The translations under genes were made by a program, and so were the position numbers. Under the pieces are notes generated by a model. The model was given only the letters and a program-made list of their open reading frames with translations, had not been told where the DNA came from and did not search any database. Of a stretch of 64,000 bases of DNA, positions 16,384 to 25,566 are shown piece by piece; within the stretch, counting starts at the first letter, position 1; each line of letters opens with the position of its first letter. This DNA comes from Terriglobales bacterium. Lineage in GTDB: Bacteria; Acidobacteriota; Terriglobia; Terriglobales; Acidobacteriaceae. The DNA is taken from assembly GCA_035651655.1 (NCBI GenBank), contig DASRFG010000033.1, forward strand, positions 1 to 64,000, in the 5' to 3' direction.

Positions 16384-17634
16384 GTGAAGGCCTCCGAGCT
16401 TATCTACGATTGGAACCAGGCCGACGGCGCGGCGCAGCGACCAGTTGGGCCGGTGTTGCTCAATGATGAATCGCTGCGCGATGGGCTGCAGTCGCCCTCG
16501 GTGCGCGATCCTGCCATTCCCGAAAAAATCCGCATTATGCATTTAATGGAAACCCTGGGCATCAACTCCCTCGACCTCGGCCTGCCCGGTGCCGGCGCGC
16601 GTGCTTGCGAGCATGTGGAAGCCCTGGCGAAGGAGATCGTGCAATCGCGCTTAAAGATCAAGGCCAACTGTGCCGCGCGCACTCACCAAAACGATATTCG
16701 TCCGATTGCGGAGATCTCGCAAAAAGTGGGACTGCCGATTGAGGCGGCAACGTTTATTGGTTCCAGTCCCATTCGGCGTTACACCGAGGATTGGACGGAG
16801 GACTTCCTGCTCCGCACAACCGAGGAGGCGGTGAAGTACGCCGTCTCGCTCGGGCTGGCGGTCATGTATGTCACCGAGGACACCACCCGCTGCGATCCGA
16901 AAATGGTGAAGCGGCTCTATGTAACCGCAATCAACTGCGGCGCGCGCGCCATCGTGATCTGCGATACCTGCGGCCATGCGACGCCCGCGGGAGTGAGCGC
17001 GCTGGTGAAGTTCGTCATTGAGGAAGTAGTCAAACCCTCAGGAGAAAAGATCCGAGTGGACTGGCATGGCCATTGCGATCGCGGCCTGGGGGTGGCTAAC
17101 TCGCTGGCCGCCTTCATGGCCGGCGCAAATTGTGTGCACGCCACCGCGGTTGGCATTGGGGAGCGAGTGGGCAACACCCAGATGGACCAGATGCTGGTCA
17201 ATCTTAAGCTGATGGGGGTGCCGCCGTGGGACCGTCAGGATCTGACACGGCTGAAGGAATATTGCTACGCGGTTTCGGAAGCGACCGGAGCGCCAATTCC
17301 CGCGAATTATCCGGTGCTGGGCGAAGATGCCTTCCGCACCGCAACGGGTGTGCACGCCGCGGCGGTGATCAAGGCTTACAAGAAGCACGATACCGAGCTC
17401 GCGAATGCCATCTACTCCGGTGTTCCGGCGCACTACTTTGGAATGGAGCAGCTGATTGATATCGGCCCGATGAGCGGAAAGTCGAATATTCTTTTCTGGT
17501 TGGAGAAGCATGAGATTCCAGCGAGGGATGAATTAGTGGAACGTATCTATCAACGGGCGAAGGCCTCCGACCGCCTGCTCACAGAGTCAGAAATCATGGA
17601 GTGTTGCGGAAATACCAAGGCAAGCAAACCCTAG
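16384..17634 (+). CDS. Alpha-isopropylmalate/homocitrate synthase-like carboxyltransferase (HMGL family)
   Basis: This is a TIM-barrel acyl-CoA condensing or cleaving enzyme. LNDESLRDGLQSP near residues 27-39 holds the conserved Arg-Asp pair. The metal-binding HGHCDRGLG near residue 229 and GIGERVGNTQMDQ near 257 are family signatures. At 416 residues it has the catalytic barrel and a linker but not the allosteric LeuA dimer domain of leucine-sensitive isopropylmalate synthase. Possible roles are citramalate, homocitrate or Re-citrate synthesis, or an uncharacterised condensation. No leu or lys genes flank it. The start is a GTG at 16384. Confidence 0.8.
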   Translation: MKASELIYDWNQADGAAQRPVGPVLLNDESLRDGLQSPSVRDPAIPEKIRIMHLMETLGINSLDLGLPGAGARACEHVEALAKEIVQSRLKIKANCAARTHQNDIRPIAEISQKVGLPIEAATFIGSSPIRRYTEDWTEDFLLRTTEEAVKYAVSLGLAVMYVTEDTTRCDPKMVKRLYVTAINCGARAIVICDTCGHATPAGVSALVKFVIEEVVKPSGEKIRVDWHGHCDRGLGVANSLAAFMAGANCVHATAVGIGERVGNTQMDQMLVNLKLMGVPPWDRQDLTRLKEYCYAVSEATGAPIPANYPVLGEDAFRTATGVHAAAVIKAYKKHDTELANAIYSGVPAHYFGMEQLIDIGPMSGKSNILFWLEKHEIPARDELVERIYQRAKASDRLLTESEIMECCGNTKASKP

Positions 17635-17683
17635 TCCGGCTCCCCCGACCTGCTTTTCCTTCCCCGCAACCCGGCGTTGTAAG

Positions 17684-18958
17684 ATGGCAGCTTCGCCCAT
17701 GGCTGCGACCTCACGCATGGAAACCACGGAGACGGCGCCATCCATCCAGGAGATTGCCCGTCTGGCAGCGCAGAGCCGTGTACAGTCGGCGTTCACCTGG
17801 TTTGCCGCGAACGAGCCGCGCATTGCTGCCTGGCAAATGCAGTTGGCGGCGATTCCTGGCCCACCGTTTGGGGAATCGCAGCGGGCGGCCTGGGTGGCCG
17901 AGCGCTTTCGCGAACTGGGACTGGCTGAGGTCCATACCGATGAAGTCGGGAATGTGATCGGTACTCGCCGCGGCACTGACCCGACGGCAAAATTCATTGC
18001 CGTCAGCGCCCACATAGACACGGTTTTTCCCGCAGGCACATCCGTCCAGCCGAGGCGCGAGGGCAATCGGCTATTTGGTCCCGGAATCTCCGACAATGGC
18101 GCAGGGGTATCGGCTCTGCTGGCAATCAGCGCCGCGCTGCAATCGGCCAAAATCAAACATGATGCGCCGGTGGTGTTTATTGGGAATGTAGGCGAAGAGG
18201 GCGAGGGTGATCTGCGCGGTATGCGGCACATTTTTTCCGATCCGCACTGGTCGGAGGAGATTGCCGCCACCTTGGTGCTCGACGGCGCAGGGACTGACAC
18301 CATTGTTGCGGAAGCTCTCGGCAGTCGCCGGTTCGAGATCGTGGTGCGCGGGCCGGGAGGACATTCCTGGAGCGACTTCGGGATTCCCAATCCTATTATC
18401 CTGCTGGCGCGCGCGATTGAGAGGTTCAGCCAGGTGCGTGTTTCCGCAGTGCCGAAAACCACGTTTAACATCGGCGTGATTCGCGGCGGAACATCGGTGA
18501 ATTCGATTCCGGAATCTGCCAGCATGCGGGTGGACATTCGCTCCACGTCAAGCACTGAGATTGATCGTCTTGAGGCCGCGCTGCGCGCCGCTCTCGATCA
18601 GGCGTTAGGGGCGGAGCGGCAGACCAGGCCGGGAAATTCCACGCCTAAGACGTCACCGATTACCTATGAGGCGGTGGTGATCGGCAGCCGCCCGGCTGGC
18701 GAACTGGATGGCAACGCCCGCATTCTGCGTGTCATCCGCGCCGTGGATTCGCACCTGCAGAATTCGTCGCAGGTGCAGCGCGCATCTACCGACGCGAATA
18801 TTCCGCTTTCATTGGGACGAGAGGCAGCAGCCATTGGAGGCGGCGGCGCCGGGGGTGGAGCTCACACCCTGCAAGAGTGGTTCGATTGCAGCGGCCGTGA
18901 GCTGGCCCTGCAACGAATTCTGCTCTCATTGCTGGCTCTGGCGGGAGCAAATAGATGA
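17684..18958 (+). CDS. M20 family metallopeptidase (peptidase T/ArgE-like)
   Basis: This is a zinc-dependent amino- or carboxypeptidase/deacylase of 424 residues. Metal-site motifs are VSAHIDTVFP (His and Asp), GPGISDNGAGVSA (bridging Asp), NVGEEGEGDLRG (catalytic and metal Glu) and GGGAGGGAHTLQEW (C-terminal His). The dimerisation lid with GPGGHSWSDFG lies in the middle. ATG codons at 17684, 17699 and 17717 are all possible starts. Its TGA overlaps the ATG of the exported amidohydrolase gene, so the pair is probably co-translated and may act on related amide or peptide substrates. No signal peptide is evident. Confidence 0.9.
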   Translation: MAASPMAATSRMETTETAPSIQEIARLAAQSRVQSAFTWFAANEPRIAAWQMQLAAIPGPPFGESQRAAWVAERFRELGLAEVHTDEVGNVIGTRRGTDPTAKFIAVSAHIDTVFPAGTSVQPRREGNRLFGPGISDNGAGVSALLAISAALQSAKIKHDAPVVFIGNVGEEGEGDLRGMRHIFSDPHWSEEIAATLVLDGAGTDTIVAEALGSRRFEIVVRGPGGHSWSDFGIPNPIILLARAIERFSQVRVSAVPKTTFNIGVIRGGTSVNSIPESASMRVDIRSTSSTEIDRLEAALRAALDQALGAERQTRPGNSTPKTSPITYEAVVIGSRPAGELDGNARILRVIRAVDSHLQNSSQVQRASTDANIPLSLGREAAAIGGGGAGGGAHTLQEWFDCSGRELALQRILLSLLALAGANR

Positions 18959-20694
18959 AGCGTCTTGCGATCTGGAGTGTCGTCGCTTTACTGTCGGCGA
19001 GCGCCGCGCAGGCGCAAACCAGCGCCGGTTCGCCGGACACGATCTATATTCACGGGAACATCTACACCGGGGCAACGTTGGCTCCGGCCGCAGGCGGCGC
19101 TTCGCCGGGGTTAAAGGCCGCCATACTGCCACGCACGCAGGCACTCGCAGTCCGCGGTGATCGTTTGGTCGCAGTCGGCACCGACGCTGAAATCAGCAAG
19201 CTCAAGGGCAAACACACTCAGGTGATTGACCTGGGCGGGCACTTCGTAATGCCCGGCTTCAACGACGCGCATACCCATCTCGCCTCCGGCGGATTTGTGA
19301 AGCTCAACGTGGACCTTACCGGCGCAAACTCGCTGGACGAGATGAAATCCAGAATCGCAGCTCGCGCCAAGGCCGCAGCCCCCGGAGAATGGATTCAGGG
19401 CGGTGGTTGGGACCACACGTTGTGGCCGGGACAGAAGTTACCCACGCGGCAGGACGTAGATGTTGTCACGGGAGATCATCCGGCGCTGTTCGAGCGTGTA
19501 GACGGACATATATCGCTGGCAAACACGGCCGCGTTGCGGGCTGCAGAAATAACGCGCGAAACGCCCGATCCGCCGGGCGGAAAGATAGATCGCGAGGCTT
19601 CGGGAGAGGCGGCTGGCATCCTGCGCGAGAGTAGCGCGGTGAATTTGGTGGCCTCAAAAATTCCCAAGCCTGGTCCTTCGCAGCGGCGGCAAGCGATCCT
19701 GCTGGCGCTGCAGGACGCGGCACGCTGGGGGATAACCTCGGCGCAGGATTATTCCGATTGGGAAGATTTCCTGGTGTATGAAGACCTGGAGCGGGAAGGG
19801 CAACTGACGCTACGGATCTCCGAGTGGCCGCCATTTCCTACCGCTTTGAACGTGCTGGAACAGCATCGCGCCCATCACCCGGAATCCGACACGATGCTGC
19901 ATACCGGCATGCTCAAGGGTTTTATGGATGGCTCCCTCGGGTCGCGCACTGCGACGCTGATTAAACCGTACAGTGATGACCCACAAAACACCGGGCTTGC
20001 GCAATACACGCAAACCCAGCTCAATTCGTTGATAGATGATCGGGCGGCCGCCGGGTTCCAGGTGGGGTTCCATGCCATCGGCGACCGTGGTATCGAGATG
20101 GCCTTGCAGGCTTTTGCGGAAGCGGAACGCTATCTTCGCGAGCACCAAACGGGAATGCCCAATCCGCGACGCGAAGATCATCGCTGGCGGATCGAACATG
20201 CGCAGGTCGTAGCGACGGACCAATTCACGCGTTTCCGCCAACTGGGAGTGATCGCCTCCATGCAGCCCAACCATCTGCTCACGGATATGAAGTGGGCTGT
20301 AGATCGTATTGGCGAAGAGCGGGCGCGGCATTCGTATCCGTGGGCGGAATTTCTGCGCAATGGCGTTTATCTGGCTTTTGGGACTGACTATCCGGTTGAA
20401 CCGATCGCGCCTTTTCGGGGCCTCTACGCGGCCGTGACCCGCAAAAACGAAGCCGGTACAAAGGAATACTTCCCCGAACAGAAGTTGACTATGGATGAGG
20501 CGCTTGCGGCCTATACCAGCGGGGCCGCTTATGCGGAATTTGCCGAAAATGACAAGGGAACGCTGAACCCCGGCAAACTAGCCGATTTTGTAGTTCTTGA
20601 CCGCGATCTCACTGGCGTTGCTCCCGCCGAGGTACTGACGACGCGCGTACTGCGCACCGTGATCGGGGGCAAGACCGTCTTCGAGGCCAAATAA
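18955..20694 (+). CDS. Exported amidohydrolase, YtcJ-like
   Basis: This is a metal-dependent hydrolase of the amidohydrolase superfamily, 579 residues, with a signal peptide (MKRLAIWSVVALLSASAAQA, cleavage near AQA-QT), so it is probably periplasmic. The metal-binding GFNDAHTHLASGG, the substrate-domain HAIGDRGIEMALQAF and the late FGTDYPVEPIAPFRGLYAA are YtcJ/Amidohydrolase_3 signatures. The N- and C-terminal beta-sandwich parts are present (TLNPGKLADFVVLDRD). The gene overlaps the M20 peptidase stop by four bases. The natural substrate of such proteins is generally unknown. Confidence 0.9.
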   Translation: MKRLAIWSVVALLSASAAQAQTSAGSPDTIYIHGNIYTGATLAPAAGGASPGLKAAILPRTQALAVRGDRLVAVGTDAEISKLKGKHTQVIDLGGHFVMPGFNDAHTHLASGGFVKLNVDLTGANSLDEMKSRIAARAKAAAPGEWIQGGGWDHTLWPGQKLPTRQDVDVVTGDHPALFERVDGHISLANTAALRAAEITRETPDPPGGKIDREASGEAAGILRESSAVNLVASKIPKPGPSQRRQAILLALQDAARWGITSAQDYSDWEDFLVYEDLEREGQLTLRISEWPPFPTALNVLEQHRAHHPESDTMLHTGMLKGFMDGSLGSRTATLIKPYSDDPQNTGLAQYTQTQLNSLIDDRAAAGFQVGFHAIGDRGIEMALQAFAEAERYLREHQTGMPNPRREDHRWRIEHAQVVATDQFTRFRQLGVIASMQPNHLLTDMKWAVDRIGEERARHSYPWAEFLRNGVYLAFGTDYPVEPIAPFRGLYAAVTRKNEAGTKEYFPEQKLTMDEALAAYTSGAAYAEFAENDKGTLNPGKLADFVVLDRDLTGVAPAEVLTTRVLRTVIGGKTVFEAK

Positions 20695-20848
20695 CGCCGG
20701 GCCATAGCCAAGGGCCTGAAAACATCAATTTTGCCAGAATTAAGCTCACTTGATTACCCTTTTGATAACGGTTACCAGGTTTTCTGCGTCTAAGAGAGTA
20801 GGGTTGATCCCAAATACCGCAATGTATTCCAGTTTCTGCACCCACAGG

Positions 20849-20854
20849 TATAAT
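20849..20854 (+). promoter_or_regulatory. Possible -10 element for the HtrA protease gene
   Basis: TATAAT lies 33 bases before the ATG at 20887. No good TTGACA is found 16-18 bases upstream (the matching window reads ATTCCA), so this is a tentative promoter. The start codon itself is set by a strong ribosome site, GGAGGA at 20877-20882. Confidence 0.4.
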
Positions 20855-20886
20855 CTCGAAGTTTGCACTAATTCCGGAGGAAGTTT

Positions 20887-22542
20887 ATGAATCCCCGCAA
20901 TTTATGGGCAGGTTGGAAGGCCCATCGTTTCGCCCACGGCTTCACGATTCTGGTGACGCTGGCGATCGGTATCTTGATAGGAACGGTTGTTTCATACGGC
21001 GTCAGAGGACAGGAAAAGAGCAAGTCATCGTCGGCCAGCGCCACTCCCTTGACAGTGCCGTCGCCGCGGCAGATGTCCAACACCTTCTCACAGATTGCGA
21101 AGACCATGGAGCCGAGCGTGGTCAACATTAATACTGAGTCCACGGTAAAGAATGTGCGTCGCCGGCGAGGACCTGGAGGTGGTGGGGGCAACCAAGCTCC
21201 TTTTGAGGACTTTTTCGACCGGTTCTTCGGAGGACCGGGTGGTGGCCAGGGTGCTCCAGGCGGGCGAGGTGGGCAGCAAGGCGACCAGGGACAAGGAGAT
21301 GACCAGGGTCCTGATATTTTCGGCGGACCAGACGGGGGCGGTATTCGCGAGCGCTCGTTGGGGTCAGGCGTCATCGTTGATCCTAAGGGTTACATCGTCA
21401 CCAACCGCCACGTGGTGGAGAAAGCCGACCGGATTCGCGTCAAGTTGATGGACGATCCTCCGGGCGTGACCCACGATGCGAAAGTGATTGGAACCGACCA
21501 GGAGACTGATCTGGCAGTGATCAAGATTGATCTTGAGCGCTCCTTGCCGGCCTCGAAACTGGGTAATTCCGACAGCATGGTTCCCGGCGATTGGGTCCTG
21601 GCGATCGGTAGCCCGTTTGGTCTGCAGGAGACGGTGACTGCAGGTATCGTCTCAGCGGTAGGACGGAACATCGTGCCCGGCCGTAGTTTTCAATCTTTCA
21701 TTCAAACCGATGCTGCCATTAATCCTGGCAACTCTGGCGGGCCACTCGTTGACTTAAATGGCGATGTTATCGGTATCAACACCGCGATCCTCACGGAAAC
21801 CAACGCCTACGCGGGTGTCGGGTTCGCGTTGCCTTCCAATACCGTAATTCAGGTATATAACGCCTTGATCGGTCCCGATCACCGGGTGGTGCGAGGCTCG
21901 ATTGGGGTGCAGTTTAATGCCCAGGCCATCCCCGCCATTGCACGGGTTTATGGAGTCAACAATGGAGTCACGGTTTCGGACGTAGTGGCCAACGGACCGG
22001 CCGCCAAAGCGGGTATTCAAGTGGGCGACACCATCACTACGGTGAACGGCAAGCCGGTGAAAAACGGTGATGAGTTGGTGGCAGAAATCGCCAGCCTCAA
22101 GCCTGGCACCAAGGCCAATCTAGGACTTGTTCGCAACGGCAAGAAGCAAGACGTTAGTATCGTAATCGCCGATCGTCAGAAGCTCTTTGCATCCCGCTTG
22201 GGTGACGAAAGCGAAGAAGGCGGCGGCGACACTGAGCCCACATCGAGCAAAGTAGGCATTGCGGTGCGCAACCTGACGGCGGACATGGCGCAGCGGCTTA
22301 ACTTACCCGCTGACAAAGGTGTCGTGGTGAGCGACGTGAAACCAAATTCATTCGCTGACGATATCGGGCTCAGCCGCGGTGATGTGATTTTGGAAATTAA
22401 CAAACAGCCGGTAAACAACGAAGAGAGCTTCAACCGCATCATCTCTGGATTGAAGAGCAAGCAGGACGTGGTCTTCTTGGTGAGGCCACGGGGCGTCGGT
22501 TCACAGGGGGGTACCATCTTCATGGGCGGTACACTTCCGTAA
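20887..22542 (+). CDS. Periplasmic serine protease of the HtrA/DegP/DegQ family
   Basis: This is an envelope quality-control protease/chaperone of 551 residues. An uncleaved N-terminal membrane helix or signal anchor (about 18-38) precedes a Gly/Gln-rich linker at about 92-152 (GPGGGGGNQ and FFGGPGGGQGAPGGRGG), which forms an enlarged LA loop. The catalytic triad is H175 (TNRHVV), D208 (TDLAVIKID) and S283 (GNSGGPL). Two PDZ domains follow, near 325-425 and 450-545 (GDVILEINKQPVNN). The strong ribosome site and a TATAAT element lie just upstream. A GC-rich inverted repeat follows the stop codon. Which Deg paralogue it represents cannot be told from one window. Confidence 0.94.
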   Translation: MNPRNLWAGWKAHRFAHGFTILVTLAIGILIGTVVSYGVRGQEKSKSSSASATPLTVPSPRQMSNTFSQIAKTMEPSVVNINTESTVKNVRRRRGPGGGGGNQAPFEDFFDRFFGGPGGGQGAPGGRGGQQGDQGQGDDQGPDIFGGPDGGGIRERSLGSGVIVDPKGYIVTNRHVVEKADRIRVKLMDDPPGVTHDAKVIGTDQETDLAVIKIDLERSLPASKLGNSDSMVPGDWVLAIGSPFGLQETVTAGIVSAVGRNIVPGRSFQSFIQTDAAINPGNSGGPLVDLNGDVIGINTAILTETNAYAGVGFALPSNTVIQVYNALIGPDHRVVRGSIGVQFNAQAIPAIARVYGVNNGVTVSDVVANGPAAKAGIQVGDTITTVNGKPVKNGDELVAEIASLKPGTKANLGLVRNGKKQDVSIVIADRQKLFASRLGDESEEGGGDTEPTSSKVGIAVRNLTADMAQRLNLPADKGVVVSDVKPNSFADDIGLSRGDVILEINKQPVNNEESFNRIISGLKSKQDVVFLVRPRGVGSQGGTIFMGGTLP

Positions 22543-22560
22543 CCTATTACCGGAACTAAT

Positions 22561-22613
22561 GGGGGCTGGCGCGCAGGCCGTATTCAGGCCAACATAGTTA
22601 ACGGCCAGCCCCC
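22561..22613 (+). terminator. Inverted repeat after the HtrA protease gene
   Basis: GGGGGCTGGC (22561-22570) and GCCAGCCCCC (22604-22613) are perfect complements separated by 33 bases, which themselves contain a small GGCC hairpin. There is no T run, so it would be a Rho-assisted or imperfect terminator, or a mRNA-stabilising structure. Confidence 0.5.
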
Positions 22614-22679
22614 GTAAGGTCTGGCAATTCCGGGACTGTATGCTCTGGAGCGGTTGAAAACACTCACTTTTGAGGTGTT

Positions 22680-23183
22680 TTGTTGACTCTTAACCGGTCG
22701 GAATTGGTAAAGGCGCTAGGCGTTAGTTGGCTGGTGTTCTTGCTTGCAGCCAGTTCTTCTGCAGGCAGCAACAAATCAGCTAACGGGAGCTCTTCGCCCG
22801 CAACCCGAGTAAGTGCCCGCGGGACACACTCCACAGCTGGCCGCAAGGGACGGCATCACAGAACCGCCAACTGGCGCCGGCGCGGCCAACAGAAGATAGA
22901 CTCCGAGCGCACCCGAGAAATTCAGGCCGCTCTGATCCGGGAGAATTATCTGAAGGGCGATATGACCGGAAAGTGGGACGAGCGCACCAAGGCTGCAATG
23001 ACCCGCTTCCAGAAGGACCATGGCTGGCAGACCAAAATGTTGCCCGATTCACGGGCCCTCATTCAGCTCGGCCTCGGCCCCAGCACCGATCACTTGCTGA
23101 ATCCAGAGAGCGCGATGACTACTCGGCCTTCGGCCGGCGGAGGTCCTGAGCGCGGCGCCGCACCTGCATCGCTCCCGCGTTAG
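22680..23183 (+). CDS. Exported peptidoglycan-binding-like protein
   Basis: This 167-residue protein has an N-terminal signal-like segment (hydrophobic VSWLVFLLAASSSAGS, residues 14-29), then a basic, Ser/Arg-rich linker. A PG_binding_1-type three-helix domain follows at about 75-125 (REIQAALIRENYLKGDMTGK, then W-DERTKAAMTRFQKDHGW). Such domains anchor envelope proteins to murein. The tail is low complexity. Two consecutive TTG codons at 22680 and 22683 are the only early starts. No catalytic domain is attached, and its role is unknown. Confidence 0.75.
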   Translation: MLTLNRSELVKALGVSWLVFLLAASSSAGSNKSANGSSSPATRVSARGTHSTAGRKGRHHRTANWRRRGQQKIDSERTREIQAALIRENYLKGDMTGKWDERTKAAMTRFQKDHGWQTKMLPDSRALIQLGLGPSTDHLLNPESAMTTRPSAGGGPERGAAPASLPR

Positions 23184-23207
23184 TTTGTTAAAAGGTCTGA
23201 ACTAAAG

Positions 23208-23675
23208 TTATTTAATGTCCACCGGCACTTGCTTGGTATTCACGCCGCCGTCTTCATTCTGAGCCGTCAGCGTGATGACGGTAGGGCCTTCGGTGAAGGG
23301 TCCAACGAAGTGTTTGAAGGTAGTGCCATCCCAGATTAGTCCCACCTTTTCCCCATTGATCATAACTGTAGCTCCGGGCTCACTCCTGCCCTGAATCTCG
23401 ATAATGCTGCCGTACTCGTGCACCGCCAAGATTTCCAAAACAGGGGTCCGCGGAGCGCCATGCGCAGTCTGTGTGGGCTGACGTTGCGATACCCCGGCGA
23501 TGATCCTGTTGTGGGAGAACGAGCGGTGCAGCACCAGCGCCAGTATTACAAGCAGTACGAGGCCAAAAGCCAAGCTGCGGTGCGCCACCAAAGAAAGTTT
23601 TCCGGCGCGCGTTCCCCCAGGATTTACGGACAGCAGTTTTGGCAAACGTAACCGCCAGGCGCTCACAGCAGGCAT
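23208..23675 (-). CDS. Membrane-anchored protein with a glucodextranase-B-like C-terminal domain
   Basis: I chose the ATG at 23675 (155 residues), which follows the stop of the receiver-PilZ gene by one base; a TTG at 23711 would overlap that gene. One transmembrane helix lies near residues 36-50 (SLAFGLVLLVILALVL). The outer domain (about 80-155) closely resembles the C-terminus of the FecR protein at 29570. Shared features are the IEIQGRSEPGATVMINGE pattern, a DG-x-F turn, and a final VITLTAQN plus GGVNTKQ. Such Ig-like domains usually mediate binding or structural roles outside the membrane. It is probably co-expressed with the receiver-PilZ protein. Confidence 0.72.
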   Translation of the reverse strand: MPAVSAWRLRLPKLLSVNPGGTRAGKLSLVAHRSLAFGLVLLVILALVLHRSFSHNRIIAGVSQRQPTQTAHGAPRTPVLEILAVHEYGSIIEIQGRSEPGATVMINGEKVGLIWDGTTFKHFVGPFTEGPTVITLTAQNEDGGVNTKQVPVDIK

Positions 23676-23676
23676 T

Positions 23677-24402
23677 TCAAGATTTTGGAGCAGCAGGCTG
23701 GGTTTGCGCAATATCGAATTGGGTATAGAAGCGGTCGTGTAGCCAAGCCGTCAACCGGCTCTCGACTTCAGGATTGGTGCATTGGAAGGAGATGCCTACC
23801 TTACTCAGCGTATCCGCCCACACTACCGTCCCACGGGCACTTACGGAAAGAGCGGCATCAGGGACAGAAAACACCAATCCCAGGACTTCACCTTGGCTGA
23901 GCGGTGAAGGGACGCTGAGCGCCATACCATTCTGGCTGAGATTGATCGTTTTGCAGGAGAGTTCCTCACCCGAGTCCCTCCGGGCGCGAACCGGGATTTC
24001 AATCGCATGCCGGAAATATCGTCTGCGTTCGCGGAGCATCAGCCCGTAGGCGGCATGCAATGTCTTCTTAATGTCGGGTACGACAAAGGGACGTTCAAAG
24101 GCGAAATTCGCGCCCTGATCAAACGCCTGTTGGCGGGCAGCCGAGTTGCTGGCCACCGCCACCACCACTGCATTTTTGTTGGATCGGCTCTCCCGCAGGC
24201 TTTTTATGACAGGTATGTTGCCGGGCATGTGGTCACAGTCCAAAAACACGGCTTCGAACTTGGCCATTAAGACATCGTGGGCTGCCGTGCTCTCGTCGGG
24301 GCAATATTGCACCATAATGCGCATCTCCTGGAGCAACGGGGAGAAAACATTCACCATGCCAGGATCAGACGTCACCAACAGTGCTTTTATGTCCGTACCC
24401 AC
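23677..24402 (-). CDS. Receiver-like domain fused to a PilZ (c-di-GMP-binding) domain
   Basis: This is a cytoplasmic signalling protein of 241 residues. Residues 5-120 form a receiver-like fold (ALLVTSDPG; phosphorylatable Asp D55 in AVFLDCDH). The acidic pocket is weakened (TSD instead of DDD) and the conserved Lys of the KPF motif is Arg (FERPF). Residues 125-225 form a PilZ domain with the c-di-GMP-binding RRYFR (127-131) and NLSQNG (154-159). A membrane diguanylate cyclase is encoded 1.3 kb away, so the pair may form a local c-di-GMP circuit. That is inference from proximity. Confidence 0.88.
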   Translation of the reverse strand: MGTDIKALLVTSDPGMVNVFSPLLQEMRIMVQYCPDESTAAHDVLMAKFEAVFLDCDHMPGNIPVIKSLRESRSNKNAVVVAVASNSAARQQAFDQGANFAFERPFVVPDIKKTLHAAYGLMLRERRRYFRHAIEIPVRARRDSGEELSCKTINLSQNGMALSVPSPLSQGEVLGLVFSVPDAALSVSARGTVVWADTLSKVGISFQCTNPEVESRLTAWLHDRFYTQFDIAQTQPAAPKS

Positions 24403-24903
24403 ACTACCTCCAGATTGGTTCTAGTCGTACGACCACGATTTACGGGGCACCAGTTTCGGCACAGAACTGCCTTCAGCAGTTTGCTCGCGAGCCGCAGACT
24501 CGGCCAAGGTTACGAAAGGGGCTCTTTCGAGCACGCGCTCAAATCCCGTTTGGGTAGCAGGCAGTCTCACTCCTCAGAGCGAATCATTAATTAGCGGTCA
24601 TAAATTATGGGATTGCTTGCCAGCGAGAATGCGCCGCTTGCGGGCATCTGTAAATCGGGGTTGCGACTGACAGCAGCGATGAAGCAAAGGGCTGAGTACA
24701 CCTGACAAATCAAGCACTACGTAGGGTTAGCTCCTTACAAATTGGCGCATTCCAAGAACCGGTAGACGAGCGGCCAACCAGTTGGATGGCGTTGGGGCGT
24801 CCATCCGGCTCATCCGTTAGCACATTAAAATTCCGTCTTTTGTAACAACATGGGCTTTGCTGCTTAACCTCCTCACTTTGTGCCCTAAACTGTTGGCGCT
24901 CGC
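24403..24903. other. Intergenic region between divergent signalling genes, 501 bases
   Basis: The stretch separates the leftward receiver-PilZ gene from the rightward LuxR-type regulator and must hold both promoters. I see no convincing reading frame, RNA gene or strong promoter consensus in it. AT-richer patches occur near 24590-24610 and 24825-24845. Confidence 0.5.
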
Positions 24904-25566
24904 ATGAAGAGAATCCGTGTCCTTTTGTTCTCAAAGTACGCCATGGTGCGGTCCGGAATGCAGCGCCTGTTTTCTTCCGTGCAGGACATTGAAGTGGTTG
25001 CGGAGGTTGACAACCTGCGCAAAGCCGAGCTGGCGCTACCCAAAAGCAAGCCCGACGTAATCTTGCTGGAAACCATTGAGCCGCCTCGTTCCGCGCTAGC
25101 CATGGTTGCGGAAATGATAAGAATCTCCCGCAAGCTCCCGGTAGTAGTTGTGACGGTGCATGATGATGGTCGAGTGGCGCGAGCCATGCTGCAGGCCGGA
25201 GTGATGGGATTTGTGATCAAACAGTCGAGCGATGCCGAATTACTCCTGGCATTGCGTTACGCTGCACGCCGGCAAAAGTTTTTGGATCCGAGTCTGGTCG
25301 ATGCAGTCACTCTGGAGGTAAGCAATTCCTCGGCAAACGATGGCAGAAGAGAAGGACTGAGCAAACGCGAATTTGAAGTCTTACAAGGATTGGTTCGAGG
25401 ATTCACTAACCCGCAAATCGCGCGCGACCTCGATCTAAGCGTGAAAACGATCGAAACTTACCGCTCTCGCATTTATCAAAAACTCGAGTTGCACAATCGC
25501 GCCGATTTGATGCGCTACGCGGTCTCCACCGGCCTGATTTCTGTGAACGATCCGCTGGCTTCCTGA
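24904..25566 (+). CDS. LuxR/NarL-type regulator with an Asp-less receiver domain
   Basis: This is a DNA-binding transcription regulator of 220 residues with the NarL layout: receiver fold at 4-120 and LuxR HTH at about 150-212 (LSKREFEVLQGLVRGFTNPQ; VKTIETYRSRIYQKL). The residue at the phosphorylation position is Glu (E56 in VILLETIEPP), not Asp. The N-terminal acidic pair is replaced (LLFSKY instead of LLADDH). The Lys (K106) is kept. It therefore probably works without phosphotransfer, either constitutively or through another signal, and no histidine kinase gene is nearby. The next gene is a diguanylate cyclase. Confidence 0.9.
   Translation: MKRIRVLLFSKYAMVRSGMQRLFSSVQDIEVVAEVDNLRKAELALPKSKPDVILLETIEPPRSALAMVAEMIRISRKLPVVVVTVHDDGRVARAMLQAGVMGFVIKQSSDAELLLALRYAARRQKFLDPSLVDAVTLEVSNSSANDGRREGLSKREFEVLQGLVRGFTNPQIARDLDLSVKTIETYRSRIYQKLELHNRADLMRYAVSTGLISVNDPLAS

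Noticed and set aside
17587..18555. Leftward 322-codon frame opposite the M20 peptidase gene
   Set aside because: Shadow frame; low-complexity Ser/Arg/Pro translation with no motif.
24277..24594. Rightward frame of 105 codons in the 24.4 kb gap
   Set aside because: It starts inside the receiver-PilZ gene on the other strand, has no ribosome site and shows no protein-like pattern.
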